From NCBI RefSeq assembly GCF_002776525.5, contig NC_045436.1, forward strand, positions 164,314,756 through 164,378,755: 64,000 nt of DNA, written 5' to 3'. Of this stretch, positions 10,271-21,705 are shown piece after piece. Source of the DNA: Piliocolobus tephrosceles (Eukaryota; Chordata; Mammalia; Primates; Cercopithecidae). The translations under genes were made by a program, and so were the position numbers. How positions within the stretch are numbered: the first letter of the stretch is position 1; the number at the start of each line of letters is the position of its first letter. The notes beneath the pieces were generated by a model. It did not search any database. It saw only the letters and a program-made list of their open reading frames with translations, and had not been told where the DNA came from.

Positions 10271-11256
10271 GTCTCCTAGTTTAGGTCTTCTACGATGTAG
10301 CAGAGAAAGCTGTGCATGCAGAAAGGGTAATTACCAAGCACAGGTGCACTAGTAGTGGCATTGTACTCCCATGATTGAGTGTTTCTTTAACCTTTTGTTA
10401 AGGGAGATTTGAATTTATGTGCACAGCAGTTCTTCAACAAGTACTTGATGAATGTCAGTCAATATATCAGCAACAGGATTGCTGTTACAGAAATAAGTAA
10501 GGCAGAATCTTAACCCTGAAAGAGTGTAGGCATGTAATAACTCATATTAGGTAAGATAAAAAAATCTATGATTAACAGAAACATACCAATTTATTGAAAT
10601 ACCTCGATTCATTGGAGCATAAACACAAGATGGTTTTATTTCTTACAAACTGTCTCCAACTTTACTGTGTACCTCCTCTGCTTCTTTGCCTCCATTCACA
10701 TATTGGGAATCTTTTAGAACTTTCTGATTCATTTTAGATATTAAAGTTAGGATGTTGAAATTCTCAATCACATTTTGGGTTCAAAACTCTCTACTTCCTT
10801 TCCTGTTTCATTTATGTCTGAGCTCCTCTGGTATGTGAGGCAGAGTAAGGAGGGAGAAGAATACTTCTTACTTGTATTTATGGTTATTTACAGGAAGAGG
10901 GTCCTGGATCCCACTCTGACGTGGTTGTTTCTGAGTATGTTGTGCTTATCATTTTCCCAGGAGTGTATATTCAGCTTCACTGTGGCCCTGCCTTCATGGA
11001 GGAGGTACAACCCCTAAATCTATGTTAGACTTTTCAGCTGTTTGTAAAGCCTTAGAATTCCCACTGTTCTTCACAAAAAGCCATGAGGATCTTCTATGAC
11101 ATCCCCTGAGTGTTTCATGGACTTGGGATAAGCTGTACCCATTTTTTCCCAGGCACGCTATGTCACATTCTCTGCACACATGAACTGCTCTAACAACCTT
11201 CCACCAGTCTTTGGTATTCTCCAGACGGCAATCAGGAACCAGTCTCTGATATTGTG
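10271..11256. other. Unassigned sequence before the minisatellite
   Basis: No repeat recognised. On the minus strand 10872-10930 is open (59 bases) with a fair donor 'caa|gtaaga' but a poor acceptor, too weak to call. Confidence 0.5.
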
Positions 11257-11527
11257 CATGTTTCTAAACTCTTCCCAGACACAGCTTCATGTTCCTAAAC
11301 TCTTCCCAGATAGAATTTCATGTTCCTAAACTTTCTTTTCCTAGGCACAACTTCACATTCCTAAACCCTTTGCAGACACAACTTCATGTTCCTAAACCCT
11401 TCCCAGACACAACTCCATGTTCCTAAACTTCATGTTGCTAAAATCTTCTTAGATACAACTTCATGTTCCTAAACTTCCTCTTCCCAGACATAACTTCAGG
11501 TTCCAGAACTCTCCCCAGACATAACTC
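11257..11527. repeat. 31/35-bp minisatellite, about 8.5 copies
   Basis: Units begin 'catgttcctaaactcttccc' and end 'agacacaactt'. Starts at 11257, 11288, 11319, 11354, 11385, 11416, 11431, 11462 and 11497 give lengths 31, 31, 35, 31, 31, 15, 31, 35 and 31. The 35-bp units (third and eighth) carry a 4-base expansion of the C/T stretch. The sixth unit is cut to 15 bases. Units differ by several substitutions, so the array is not very recent. Confidence 0.96.
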
Positions 11528-12129
11528 CACAGGGTTCTGCATAGATTTTCTGGCTTTTGCTAAGGGAGACCTGAGTGTTCTTCAGCTCAGCAGCCTACAG
11601 GAGAAGAAACTGATGCAAGCCCTTCCTTTTTATAAGTACCCTAAATATTGATTAGTGACTCTGACAGATGTCAACAACCAATTTAGTTTGGGGAGTTTGA
11701 GAGAGAAAAAAGAACATCCACCAACCTTGTCTCTCCTGTACTTCTCCCCAAGTCCTTTCATCAGTTTTCAGTGAGGGAAAGGAAAAGAGTGAATGCTGTG
11801 GTGGGATTTATTCTGGCCTTTGATGTGCACATGTGACAGTTTCTGACCTCGATTTTAGATGACTTAATAGAGCTGGGTTAGTTTGTACACTGACTGAACT
11901 TTGGGCTATATGAAGAGACCTTCTGTACATTATACAGGAGATACAAGTGTTATTCGTGCGACAACAAATGGGGAAATGACAACTTTTTCTGAAAATATTT
12001 AGGAAGACACTACAATTCCTCCCTTACTTACTCCCTTGCTTCTCATAGCACTTTGCTCAAAGTTAGAGCTCAATGTAGGTTTTCTTGCTAGATGTTTTTC
12101 ATTCATCAACAAGTTTTTTTATTTGTTTA
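11528..12129. other. Unassigned sequence
   Basis: No gene or repeat recognised after the minisatellite. Confidence 0.5.
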
Positions 12130-12960
12130 TTCTGTCACCGAACAATAATAAATTGAGCTACTACTCCTTGCAACTGGTCTGCAAGAAGATGATAACACAC
12201 CGGTGAACACAAGAGACATAGCTCATTCTCTTAGCCAATTTTGTGCTGCTATAATAGAATAACACAGACTGGGTAATGTATAATGAACAGAAATTGATTT
12301 GGCTCATGCTTCTGGAAGTTTGGAAGTCCAAGGCTTAAGGACCAACATCAAGCAAGGACCTTCTTGTAGTGTTATCCCATGGTGGAAGGGCAAACTGCAA
12401 AAGAGAGGGAGAGAGGGCAAGAAGGGCCAAACTCATCCTTTTCTAAGGAACCCACGTTTGGGATAATGAACCAGTCCTGTGATGATGACATTAATCTATT
12501 TATGAGACTGAAGCCTTTATGACCTAATTACCTCTTAAAGCTCCTACTTCTTAACACAAATGCACTGGGAATTAAATTTCCAATGCATGATCTTTGAACA
12601 TTCAAACTATAGCACCCATTGAGGAAGAAACTTACAAGTGCAATGAGTACGGCAGTACGGAAGCGGAGGGTTCTTCCAGAGCAGGAGCCCCCATCACTGA
12701 GCTCCAGCCTAGTTGAGGGGCATATGGAAATCTCTAGGGAAGTGATGGTTAAGCACCAACCTAAAGGAAGTGGAAACCAGCTAGGCAAAGAAGGGAGAAA
12801 TTATTTCTAGAGAAAAGGAGGGAGATGGTGAAGCCACTGAAAGAAATTTAGGATGGCTGGAATGTAAGAACATGTTGTGTTAGGTAATACTGGGAAATAG
12901 GTAGTGGCTAAATCAAATGGACTTCATAGACCATGTTTAGGATAGAAGTAAGAAAGAATG
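12130..12960 (-). mobile_element. L2, antisense, split by a MaLR LTR
   Basis: 'aataataaattgagctacta…cggtgaacacaagagacata' precedes the LTR. 'ggatggctggaatgtaagaa' and 'cttcatagaccatgtttagg' follow it. Both are parts of an L2 read backwards. Confidence 0.5.
12236..12613 (-). mobile_element. MaLR LTR (MLT1/MST-like), antisense, inside L2
   Basis: 'ttgtgctgctataatagaat', 'actgggtaatgtataatgaa', 'atggtggaagggcaaactgc' and 'cctcttaaagctcctacttc', ending 'caaactatagca', follow a MaLR LTR read backwards. Solo; no proviral genes. Confidence 0.82.
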
Positions 12961-14011
12961 AATGGGTTAATTAATTAATTGGTAAATAAATGAAATGTCT
13001 TCTTGTAGGCACACATCTCTCCTAGAAGATGCATACATCAGGCTTAGATAATGATGCTTTCCATGGGAAGGAGTGGTCAGCCTATATTTTCCACTATTCT
13101 CTTTGTGAGAGGTGAGGGCAAATATTTGAGAATGGAGAGACAGTCTTTCTTTCACTTTTTTTTTCTGTTGTAATTTAACAGTTGCTTCCTATTTCTATCC
13201 CTCCTTTTACTTTAAAATTTTCTGTTTTTATTTTTATCTTGTTTCTTCTGTAACCCTCCAACGACCCTGTGTTGATTGGGTTTGCTTATCCATAAATGTA
13301 ATTTTAATTTCTTTTGAGGAAAGAAGAGCCATAATTATTTAGTTACTATCTTTCCCATTAGGGCTGTTTTTGTTGGCTCTGAGTTCTCTGTGGAAACATA
13401 CACTCTACTTGAAGCGGTTACATTTTGTTGTGTGGGTATCAATAATACAATGATGTCTTCTCTAAAATACCTGCCCTTTTCCTCTGTGTACTGTGTTGAA
13501 AAACATTTGGCTTGTAGCAATTCGATTGCCTGGAGTTAGTGACACCACGCTTTTCCCTGCTGAACTGAACATGTTTACTCCTTGGGAAATATTACTAAAG
13601 ACATCATGTTACTGTCATTTTTGAAGGCACAAATACCACTTAGAAACAATATGGGCTCATGCAAATAACCCAAATGGTTCCTTTCTAAGGTTATATCAGG
13701 GAAACTGCATTGTCTCCAAAGGGTCAGGGATCATCTCACAGTTAACATTTTTCTGTTTTTTAGAAGGTTTGACAGCCTCATGTTAGAAAGAGTGACAACA
13801 CAAGGCTAATAACTTCACTTTTCTCAATGTCTTCATCATCTGCTCTAATTTACGAAGCTCTTTTGTTGAAAGGCCCTACACCTATTTTATGAAAGGAAAC
13901 CTGACTACTATTTGATCATAATTTTAACCTGTTTTCTTGCACAGGAGGTGCTATTATTGCACCTCTGTTAGGCTTATTAGTAAACCAAGCTCTCCTAAAT
14001 CCGTCTCCTAC
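12961..14011. other. Unassigned sequence
   Basis: Mostly unique DNA. Minus-strand ORFs at 12967-13155 and 13335-13520 lack convincing splice sites. Confidence 0.5.
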
Positions 14012-14126
14012 CTTCAGGTCAAACAGATCCACAGACCCAGCAGAGTGGACTAAAGATGTTTTGTACCGTTGTTCAAGCCAAGGGTTTGGATTCTTTTCAT
14101 TCCTCTTGTGGTTATCTAAACGAGAT
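14012..14126 (-). CDS. Candidate internal coding exon, product unknown
   Basis: On the minus strand a long pyrimidine tract ends '…ttattgtttttagttag', with two acceptors four bases apart giving an upper edge at 14126 or 14130. The segment stays open to 'gacctgaag|gtagga', a fair donor. In the open frame it encodes about 38 residues, including NPWLEQRYKTSLVHSAGS and ending DLFDLK. The composition looks protein-like, with charged, aromatic and small residues mixed and no low complexity. With the 14126 edge the entry phase (2) matches the exit phase of the 14456-14493 candidate. The exit phase is 0. I do not recognise the protein family. It could be a cryptic exon. Confidence 0.42.
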
Positions 14127-14199
14127 CTAACTAAAAACAATAAAGTAGCAAAGTTGAAAGAGTAGTTAATAGACAGTGATTAGGAGGAAGATGAGAAAA

Positions 14200-14415
14200 A
14201 AATGTATTGAGTATTTAGCACATGCCACGTGAAGGTTGAAGGATCTGCCTATGTTACACTATTCCATTCTCACAGCAAACCACTGGGAAAAATACTGTTG
14301 TTGAATAAAGAAATATGCTGATGATTATTAAATACATTGAACAAAATCCTGCAGATAGTAAGAGGTAGATCTAGGATTCAAACCCATGTTTTACTGATTT
14401 CATCATGCCAGTGAT
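14200..14415 (-). mobile_element. MIR element, antisense
   Basis: 'attgagtatttagcacatgc', '…cattctcacagcaaacc…' and 'ctaggattcaaacccatgtt' follow the reverse-MIR order. Confidence 0.72.
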
Positions 14416-14455
14416 AAAGGATGCATAGTGTATTATGCTACTTTCCGGTACTTAC

Positions 14456-14493
14456 CTGTCCAATGCCAGCTTCTCACATATCACCAACACAAG
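14456..14493 (-). CDS. Candidate short coding exon, product unknown
   Basis: On the minus strand 'actcttctgtatcaacag' (acceptor) precedes, and 'ttggacag|gtaagt' (perfect donor consensus) follows. The 38 bases are open as LVLVICEKLALD plus two bases (phase 0 to 2). The open frame also extends upstream to 14531 behind a weaker 'cttcatgag' acceptor, giving an alternative 76-base exon containing SINRQQTLLYQQ. The exit phase joins cleanly to 14126. The shorter form joins cleanly to the 15254-15446 candidate. The donor is the strongest part of the evidence. Product unknown. Confidence 0.38.
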
Positions 14494-14531
14494 CTGTTGA
14501 TACAGAAGAGTTTGTTGCCTGTTGATGCTTT

Positions 14532-14949
14532 CTCATGAAGAGTTAATGGATTTTTCAGGAAGTTTCTTTAATGTAATGAGCTATCAAGTAACTTGCCTGA
14601 ACGAGAGTCTTCTGGACTAGTAAAGGTAAAGGCAAATGAAGAAAAGAGTAGTGGACTCCTATTCGTGTAGACAGTATGTTGAGAGTGGGCGGTAAGTCCA
14701 AGTCACATGAGGAGGTAGATGGATTTGTTCTCATATCACACAACGACATGGTTATTTAATTACATCTGTAATTACATCTTCGTCTCTGCTACTGGAGAAG
14801 AAACTCTTCCACAGAAGGGCTATCCTCTTAGTCACTTTTGTTACCCATAAATGCCTAGTGTTTCTTCGCCTGGAACAGAGTGGTATCAAGGGAGTAGAGA
14901 TGGAATGGTGAAGGCAGCAGTGGAGAAAATGGTAACAATGTAACAATAT
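14532..14949. other. Unassigned sequence
   Basis: Contains a perfect plus-strand donor-like 'gggcg|gtaagt' at about 14692, but the upstream segment is closed in all frames. On the minus strand an acceptor-like 'ctctgttccag' at about 14871 precedes an open stretch with only a weak 'gtaatt' donor. Neither is called. Confidence 0.45.
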
Positions 14950-15062
14950 TTATCTTCTGCTCACTCCACACAAGCCACATGCACTTCCTGGTGTGTTATC
15001 TCATCTACTCCTTGTGACACCCATAAGGGATTGCTGCTATTTTTATTTAACAGATCTGCCAT
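14950..15062 (-). mobile_element. MIR fragment, antisense
   Basis: 'gtgttatctcatctactcct…tgacacccataaggg…' matches the reverse-MIR core. Confidence 0.55.
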
Positions 15063-15253
15063 AAAACAAGATTGTGTTCATTGATTAATAAAGGTTTGCT
15101 GCAATTAACTGGACATTCTTTCAGTAGATTAATATCATATAAATCAGCCAATTATGTTGACCTTTATTCATTCCAAAATAAATATTAACATTTCCAATAG
15201 ATTTTACCTATTAAATGCTGACAGAACTTCACCAAAGCCAGTGAGTATCTTAC

Positions 15254-15446
15254 AGCAAACATAAGAAGCTCATTAAGCAACATTTTCCTTTGTCGAGGAC
15301 TTGTGGGCACAGACGAACCTATTGCCATTTGATTCTCATGTATATGTGTTGAGAGAATTTCTGTGGCCTGAGTCTTCCTGAACCAGACTCTGAATGATTC
15401 CTCCCAACTGGTGTTTTTTTCCATTTCTTAAGTCTCTGCTGCCACA
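15254..15446 (-). CDS. Candidate exon with a possible start codon, product unknown
   Basis: On the minus strand 'ttttgtacttctccacag' is a strong acceptor, and 'tttgct|gtaaga' is a good donor 193 bases later. One frame has a stop at bases 17-19, then an ATG at base 23 in a good initiation context (gaaATGg), and stays open for 57 codons to the donor (phase 0). It begins MEKNTSWEESFRVWF and contains SSVPTSPRQRKMLL. This would suit a first coding exon with a 22-base non-coding start. The exit phase fits the 14456-14493 candidate. No domain, signal peptide or membrane segment is visible. The other two frames are closed. Confidence 0.36.
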
Positions 15447-15758
15447 CTGTGGAGAAGTACAAAATAAAACATCAGTTTCGTAGATATTTTTTGTCATGTT
15501 TTACCAAGGAGCCATTGTCATTTACAGTGCTTCAAATTTTATTAAAAAATGACTAATCTTTTGTCTGAATGTCATCTGCAAATAAAAACCTTTCAAACAA
15601 AAGATGATGTTAAGTAAAGTCATTACAAATTAAAGGATTAATGGTAGTATTTTAATAGGGTTGCTTTAATGACTACTTGGGTAATGGTCACTTTAAGAAA
15701 GGCAAACTGAAATAAATATGAGTTTTCAATTCTGATACAAAGGAGACTTCCTAGGAAG

Positions 15759-15945
15759 GAAGTCTTCCTTCCTTCCTTCTTTCCTTTCTTCCTTCCTTCC
15801 TTCCTTCCTCCCTCCCTCCCTCTCTTCCTTCCTTCCTCCCTCTTTCCCTCCTTCTTCTTCTTCCTTTCCTCCTTCCTTCTCTCCCTCCCTCTTTCCCTAC
15901 TTATTTACTTCCTTCCATCTTTCCTATTTTTCTTTCTCTTCCTCT
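15759..15945. repeat. (TTCC)n/(CCCT)n pyrimidine microsatellite
   Basis: About 187 bases of almost pure C and T in TTCC, CCCT and TTC units. It is a mirror-repeat-rich homopyrimidine tract of the same class as the purine tract at 4266-4483 on the opposite strand. Confidence 0.96.
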
Positions 15946-16797
15946 ATTAAAATTGTATCGGCTGTCTACCAGCCTGTGTCAGCCTTTATGCTAGATGGTA
16001 TTATTAACACAAAATCAAATTAAGCCTTATCTCTGAATCTCAATAGGGACGCTTTCTAGTGATAAAGAAAGGTATCTATAAAAAGAAAATAGAATGTAAA
16101 GCAGGGTTGAGAGACTTATGCACGAGATATCATGGGACTCTAACGGACAGCTTTGAAAGCCACAGTTTCAATTATTTGCGGTAAATTCAGACACATGATT
16201 TTCTGAAAGTCAGAAATCTCATTCTCCAACAACTGTGGATATCATAAGCTCCTGTTGTCCTACTTACAATGAGAGTTATTGCCCTCTTCGGTTGAAGATG
16301 ATTGGAATTTCTAGGGATTAAGAAAATTACCAGACAAAGCCTTTCTCTATAATTTAATCAATGTCATTTCAAAGTTTTCTATAGAACGATGGAGATCTTT
16401 ACAACTTTCTTTGGAAATATACACTTCTTCATGCATATGTCTTTTGTCATCTACATAATGCAATATTGGTATTTATCTATTTTCAAGCATTTCTGGAAAG
16501 TAAAACCCAAGAATGAGGACATTCACCAGGGCTTAAAAAGAAAATGAAAATAAATAAAATCTTGCTTTAAAGAGCATACAGAATGTCATTATAATATGAA
16601 GCCTATACTATTTCTTTAGGTCATGAAAGTGATAGCTATATCCTAAAAATGATTTTTATTTATTATTTCTTTAATACACTGTTCCCTAGTATCAGGTGTC
16701 TAGAAATACCTTTATTTCAAAGGCTAACAAACTTGAGAAGAAAGGTTAAAATAATCAAGTTAGTTTAGGAGATTTAAGGAGAGAAAAGTATGAATTA
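15946..16797. other. Unassigned sequence
   Basis: AT-rich unique DNA with no gene or repeat recognised. Confidence 0.5.
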
Positions 16798-17340
16798 TAC
16801 TTGCTGAATGCATACTATATACAGGCATGTGGCAAACAATTTATTATTATTATTTTTGAGACAGGGTCTTGCTCTGTCACCCAGCCTGGAGGCAGTGGAA
16901 CGATCTCAGCTTGCTACAACCTCTGCCTCCCGAGTTCAAGCAATTCCCATGCTTCAGCCTCCCTAGTAGTTGGGACTACATGTACCCACCACCACACCCA
17001 TCTTTTTTTTTTTTTTTTTTTTTTGTATTTGTAGTATAGACGGGGTTTCATCATGTTGGCCAGGCTGGTTTCGAACTCCTGACCTCAGGTGATCTGCCCA
17101 CCTCAGCCTCCCAAAATGCTAGGTTACAGGTGTGAGCCACTGTGCCTGGCCAAACAGTTTAAATCTGTTACTTTACTTAAAGTTCCAAATAAAAATGAGG
17201 GGTCAACATATTAGCTTTATTTTAGAGATGAGGAAACTGAGGCTTAGAGAGTATCATCAACTTGTTAATGGTCTAGTAACTAGTAACTAGTAAATGGCAG
17301 AATTTGGATAAAACTAGAACCCCACATTGTTCCATTATGT
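16798..17340 (-). mobile_element. MIR, antisense, split by an Alu
   Basis: The left part 'gaatgcatactatatacagg' and the right part '…gagatgaggaaactgaggct…' with '…actagaaccccacattgttc' are one reverse MIR broken by the Alu at 16844-17151. The right part holds three tandem copies of 'ctagtaa' at 17273-17293. Confidence 0.68.
16844..17151 (-). mobile_element. AluS-like element, antisense, with internal T-tract
   Basis: Full-length antisense Alu. Its middle linker has expanded to a T-run of about 20. The duplication 'aaacaattta' (16834-16843) against 'aaacagttta' (17152-17161) flanks it. Confidence 0.95.
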
Positions 17341-17382
17341 TATCAGAACAAAAAGGAAGCATTTAAATATTTATATCCAAGT

Positions 17383-17402
17383 AAAAAAAAAAAAAAAAAA
17401 AA
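17383..17402. repeat. A20 homopolymer
   Basis: Twenty consecutive A residues, not attached to a recognised retroelement body. Confidence 0.95.
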
Positions 17403-17802
17403 CCCACTGTCTAAATCTGCCTGATTGTTTTGTTCAAGACTAATATGATGTCAACAGTATTAGTAGAATAAGTACAAGTATCTTGTTTTATGTATTTATT
17501 TTTCTTCCCCCACCCCAACTTTTGTATTGATAATAAAGGTCTTGTTTTAAACCACATGAAAATTGTATTTGCTTATCTTTGAAGTGCATGCTTTCTTATT
17601 AAGTACATTTTAAATTAAACCTTCTTCTCGGAGGTGAAAGAAAACTGTAAGCTAATTTAAAAGTCAGGAATCCAATGAGTTTTTTATTTTTGAGTACAGG
17701 CTTTCAGAGCCAAAAGTAATTAACATCATTTCAATAGGAAAATAAAGTCAAATAGTTGAATCTGCATTTTTACGTGATATGAGACAGATTGCTGCCATTA
17801 TT
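17403..17802. other. Unassigned sequence
   Basis: No gene or repeat recognised. Confidence 0.5.
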
Positions 17803-18072
17803 TGTTTTATTTTATTTTATGTTATTTTATCTGAGATGCACTTTTGCTCTTGTCCCCCAGGTTGGAGTGCAATGGTGCAATCTCAGCTCACTGCTCTCCA
17901 AGTAGCTGGGATTACAGGCAGGTGCCATCATACCCAGCTCATTTTTGTATTTTTCATAGAGACGGGGTTTCACCATGTTGGCCAGGCTGGTCTCGAACTC
18001 CTGACCTCAGGATCCACCCGCCTCGGCCTCCCAAAGTGCTAGGATTACAGGCATGAGCCACTGCTCCCGGCC
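17803..18072 (-). mobile_element. Alu, antisense, internally deleted
   Basis: Antisense Alu in which 'cagctcactgc' runs directly into 'tctccaagtagctgggatta', so the usual 'aacctccgcctcc…cagcctc' stretch (about 45 bases) is missing. Confidence 0.92.
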
Positions 18073-18294
18073 AAATTGTTGCTGTTCTTAAAGACAGACA
18101 GGGGATATTTACAGTCTAGCAGCAATGGAAATAAATAATTGTACAAACACAAAGTAGACGGTCGGGTGAGTTTAGTGTAGAAGCTTGGTTTTCACTCAAA
18201 AACAAAAGTCCAACATCTTAGGAGCTAAGGATAGAGATATGCTACGCAGGCATTAAGTCAGGAACAGCCTGAGGAGAGGCTGAGGAGGGTGGAT

Positions 18295-18460
18295 TGTTTT
18301 GGGTAATGGCTCACTTTCTTCATCTATAATGGGGATTTTAATGGTATCAGGCTATAGCATTGTGAGGATTAAATGCAGTAACATATGTAACACTCTTGAT
18401 CCAGCAAATGCCTACAGCACATAGTATCTGTTTGATAAATGTTAATCTTTGTTATCATCC
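18295..18460 (+). mobile_element. MIR fragment, sense
   Basis: 'cactttcttcatctataatg', 'gtgaggattaaatgcagtaa' and '…gcacatagtatctgtttgat' follow the MIR 3' half. Confidence 0.72.
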
Positions 18461-18539
18461 CAACAGGCAATGGAATTAAGTAGAAATGGTACAAATTATG
18501 GTATTGTCATATTAAGTCTCCAGCAGGAGGTTTATATTA

Positions 18540-18700
18540 TAATGGATGTATGACAGTAGGGAGTAACTTAATCTTTCTAAGATTCAATTTTCATACCTGT
18601 TAAAGAGGACTATGATTCATACCTATTGTGCAAAGCTGCTGTGGGGTCAAAGGAAAGAATGTTTGCAAAAGGCCTCTGTAAAATGTACAGGGCCCCTTAC
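18540..18700 (+). mobile_element. MIR fragment, sense
   Basis: 'gagtaacttaatctttctaa…' and 'tttcatacctgttaaagagg' resemble a second, more decayed MIR. Confidence 0.52.
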
Positions 18701-20290
18701 ATCCTGGTTAACATCACTATCTATTTCTATTCCTTCCAAGTTTTCATAGAAATCTCACCTTTGAATTTACTTATGAGTCAGAATTATGATATAACAATAA
18801 TATTAAATATATTTATTAGCTGGGATGAACTTTGCTCGCTCAACTCCGTGAATAGTGACCTATGAGGGGAAAAACCCTATGGCATTAGCTCTGAGGGGAG
18901 GACATACAGAGTCCTATTGAATGGTGAGAAGGAAAGTGAGGGTTAGGGAGCAGAAGCGAGAAAGTGTCCATGTTAGGAATAAATTTAGCTATAAGTAACA
19001 TAGCACTCAACTAACAGCAGCGTAAAATAGTGAGTTAATGTGTTTTTATATAGCAAGTTTGAAGGAAGGTGGTATCCTAGAGTTGATCAGCTCACAGCAA
19101 TGCATTAGAGGCCCAGATCTCTCTCCTTTGCTGTTCATAGTTTTCATCCCCTTGCTAATTGACTCAGGGCAGCAGACAACTGCATTATCTCCACTGTGTG
19201 TGCTCAAGGCAGGAAGAAGTAGAGAATAATGGTTCCAGACCTATCTGTTCCTTGCAAAGAAAGCAAATGCTTCCCCCAGTATTTCTTGGCAAATTATTAC
19301 ATCTTAAGAAGCAGAGTATGTCTGACTTACTCCTAGCTTCAACCAACAGTGGGAAGATGAATATTTAATAAATATTTAGCTAATCTGAGCAAAATCTGAG
19401 TTATAGTTACAAGAAACATGGGAAGAATGATTGGGTAAGTAGCTAGCAGTACCTGCCACTGTGCAATTCTTATACTTGGTGGAAGAGGGGACATTTCTGA
19501 TTAAAGGTGCAGAAGCTTTGTAACATAATAAGCATAATGACATTTCCGGTAAGCTTGGAACCCTCAGTTGTTTGTGTATGTGTTTTCAGACTGAGAAGCA
19601 AAGAACGTAGTAAAGTAACTGAAGATAGAGACAATTTTGAATTGGTTAAAGGAATGGAGTTAGAAATTAGTTTTAAATAATGATTCCCTTGAAAACTATT
19701 TCTGTTGTAATTGATGAGAAAGTAAATACATGTACCTTTGAGGGTTGCATCATTAAGTGAAAATGTCATATTGTTCCTCGTTAGTTTTTGCAAGCAAAAT
19801 AAATGTCACCTATTGAAACCTCGAGAGCAGATGCTATGGTGTTTGGATGCTGAGTGAAGTATTGTTCAAGAGTGTAACTGGTAAAGAAATTTGACTAAAT
19901 AAACTGTATAATTCTAAACAAGTGATTTAATCCCCCAAGCCTTCTGGGGATAAAAAGAGATTCCATCAGATGCAACTTATATGGTAAAATTAAACACTTT
20001 ACAGGAACTACAGAAATTATAACACTTCTTGAAATTTTAAAACTTCATGGTCTTGCACATAAATTGGGCCCAGCAAACTTCAGAATAGCTGTTAGAGGAG
20101 AATTAGGATGTGTTTGCTTTTTAATGTTGCTTGTTTCTTATTATAAGATGACAATTTTATCCTGTTAGTTCACCATAACTGTCTTTGTAGAATTTGTAAT
20201 CAGCATAGCCAAAGGCATACTTCACCGTAAGATTTGACTGCGTCATTTTAAGAACTTTTGCTCTAGTCAGGAGCAGTACTGTATTTGTCT
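18701..20290. other. Unassigned sequence
   Basis: About 1.6 kb with no recognised repeat or gene. ORFs here have no flanking splice signals. Confidence 0.5.
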
Positions 20291-20307
20291 CCAGCACCAC
20301 CTAGTGA
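20291..20307 (-). promoter_or_regulatory. CTCF-like motif
   Basis: 'ccagcaccacctagtga' reads 'tcactaggtggtgctgg' on the minus strand, matching about 14 of 16 positions of the CTCF core (CCASYAGRKGGCRSYV). It lies in unique sequence just before an Alu. Motif only; occupancy is unknown. Confidence 0.35.
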
Positions 20308-20365
20308 CAAATTTAAAAAGCTGCATCTTATTGAGTTGAAACGGTATCTTTGACTTAAAAAGCCA

Positions 20366-20669
20366 TTGCCGGGCCTGGCGCGGTGTCTCATGCCTGTAAT
20401 CCTAGCACTTTGGGAGATCTAGGCAGGCAGATTGTCAGAGCTCAGGAGTTTGAGACCAGCCTGGGCAACACAGTCAAACCCTGTCTCTACTCAAATACAA
20501 AAAATGAGCTGGGCGTGGCGGCATGCCTCTCTAGTTCCAGCTACTTGGGAGGTGGAAGCAGGAGAATTGCTTGAACCCAGGAGGCGGAGGTTGCAGTGAG
20601 CTGAGATCGCACCAATGCACTCCATCCTGGGAAACAGAATGAGACTCTGCCACAAAAAAAAAAAAAAAG
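20366..20669 (+). mobile_element. AluS-like element, sense
   Basis: Starts 'ccgggcctggcgcggtgtct' and ends in an A15 tail. 'aaaagccattgcc' before and 'aaaagtcatttcc' after it are an imperfect duplication. Confidence 0.95.
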
Positions 20670-20837
20670 TCATTTCCAGTGCTCAGACCGCTGGCCATGT
20701 GCAGCCAGTGAGTGCCTAAAATGTGGCTAGTACAATGGATCTCAATAGTTTTTATATTGATTGAATGTTTAAAATAATATTTAATAATATTAAAGGTAAA
20801 ATAATATTAAAATTTCTTCCAAGAAAAGATATTATTG

Positions 20838-21138
20838 CTGGAAGTGATTGCTCACGCCTGTAATGATAGCACTTTGGGAGGCCGAGATAGGAGGATCACT
20901 TGAGGCTGGGAATTTGACAGCAACCTAGGCACCATAGTGAGACTCTATCTGAAAAAAAAAAAAAAAAAAAAAAGACGGATGTGGTAGTCCACACCTGTAG
21001 TCCCATCTACTCAGGAGGCTGAGGCCGAAGGATTGCTTTGTAGCCCAGGAGTTCGAGGTTGCAGTGAGCTGTGATCATGCCACTGCACTCCAGCCTGGGC
21101 TACAGAGAGAGAGACCCTGTCTCAAAAAAAAAAAAAAG
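20838..21138 (+). mobile_element. AluJ-like element, sense
   Basis: 'gctggaagtgattgctcacg', an A23 mid linker and a right arm ending 'gagaccctgtctc' plus an A14 tail. Confidence 0.92.
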
Positions 21139-21464
21139 CAATATTAAAATTTATTTCACCTGTAAGTTCATAGTATTCTTAACATGACTATTAGAACATT
21201 TATGATTGTATATGCAGTTTGCATTATATTTAATGAACAATGATAACTTAGATACTTAATTACATAATTTTACCCATGTAGCTCATTTAGTAAAAGTATA
21301 GGGGCAAATAAGTGGATGAAAACCATCTGAATTTATTCAAAATAACATGTTGGAACATGAATGGATGTGTCAGGAATAAATATATACTGGGTTGTTTTGT
21401 ATGTATACTTTTGATCATAGGTTATTAACAATTTTAGTAGATTTACTAACTATTCAAGTGCCAG

Positions 21465-21705
21465 TATTGAGAATCCACTAGGTGCCAGGTATTGTTTTAA
21501 GAACTCTGCATGCATTTACTCACGTAATCCCCACAAAAATCCAGTGAGACAAGTACTGTTATTCTAGTCATTTCACACAAAACAGAGTGAGGCTCAGATA
21601 ACTGAACGCCTTCTCCAATGTCAGGTGGCTATGAAGAGGAAGAGTCAGGCTTTGCTCACAGTCTGACTTCAGCATCTACATTCTGAACTGCTCTGATATC
21701 CTCCT
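21465..21705 (-). mobile_element. MIR element, antisense
   Basis: 'gagaatccactaggtgccag', 'tttactcacgtaatccccac' and '…gtgaggctcagataactgaa…' match reverse MIR well. Confidence 0.78.

Noticed and set aside
20804..21156. 'aatattaaaattt' on both sides of the AluJ as its target duplication
   Set aside because: The left copy is separated from the Alu start by about 20 bases and the area is AT-rich, so the match may be chance.
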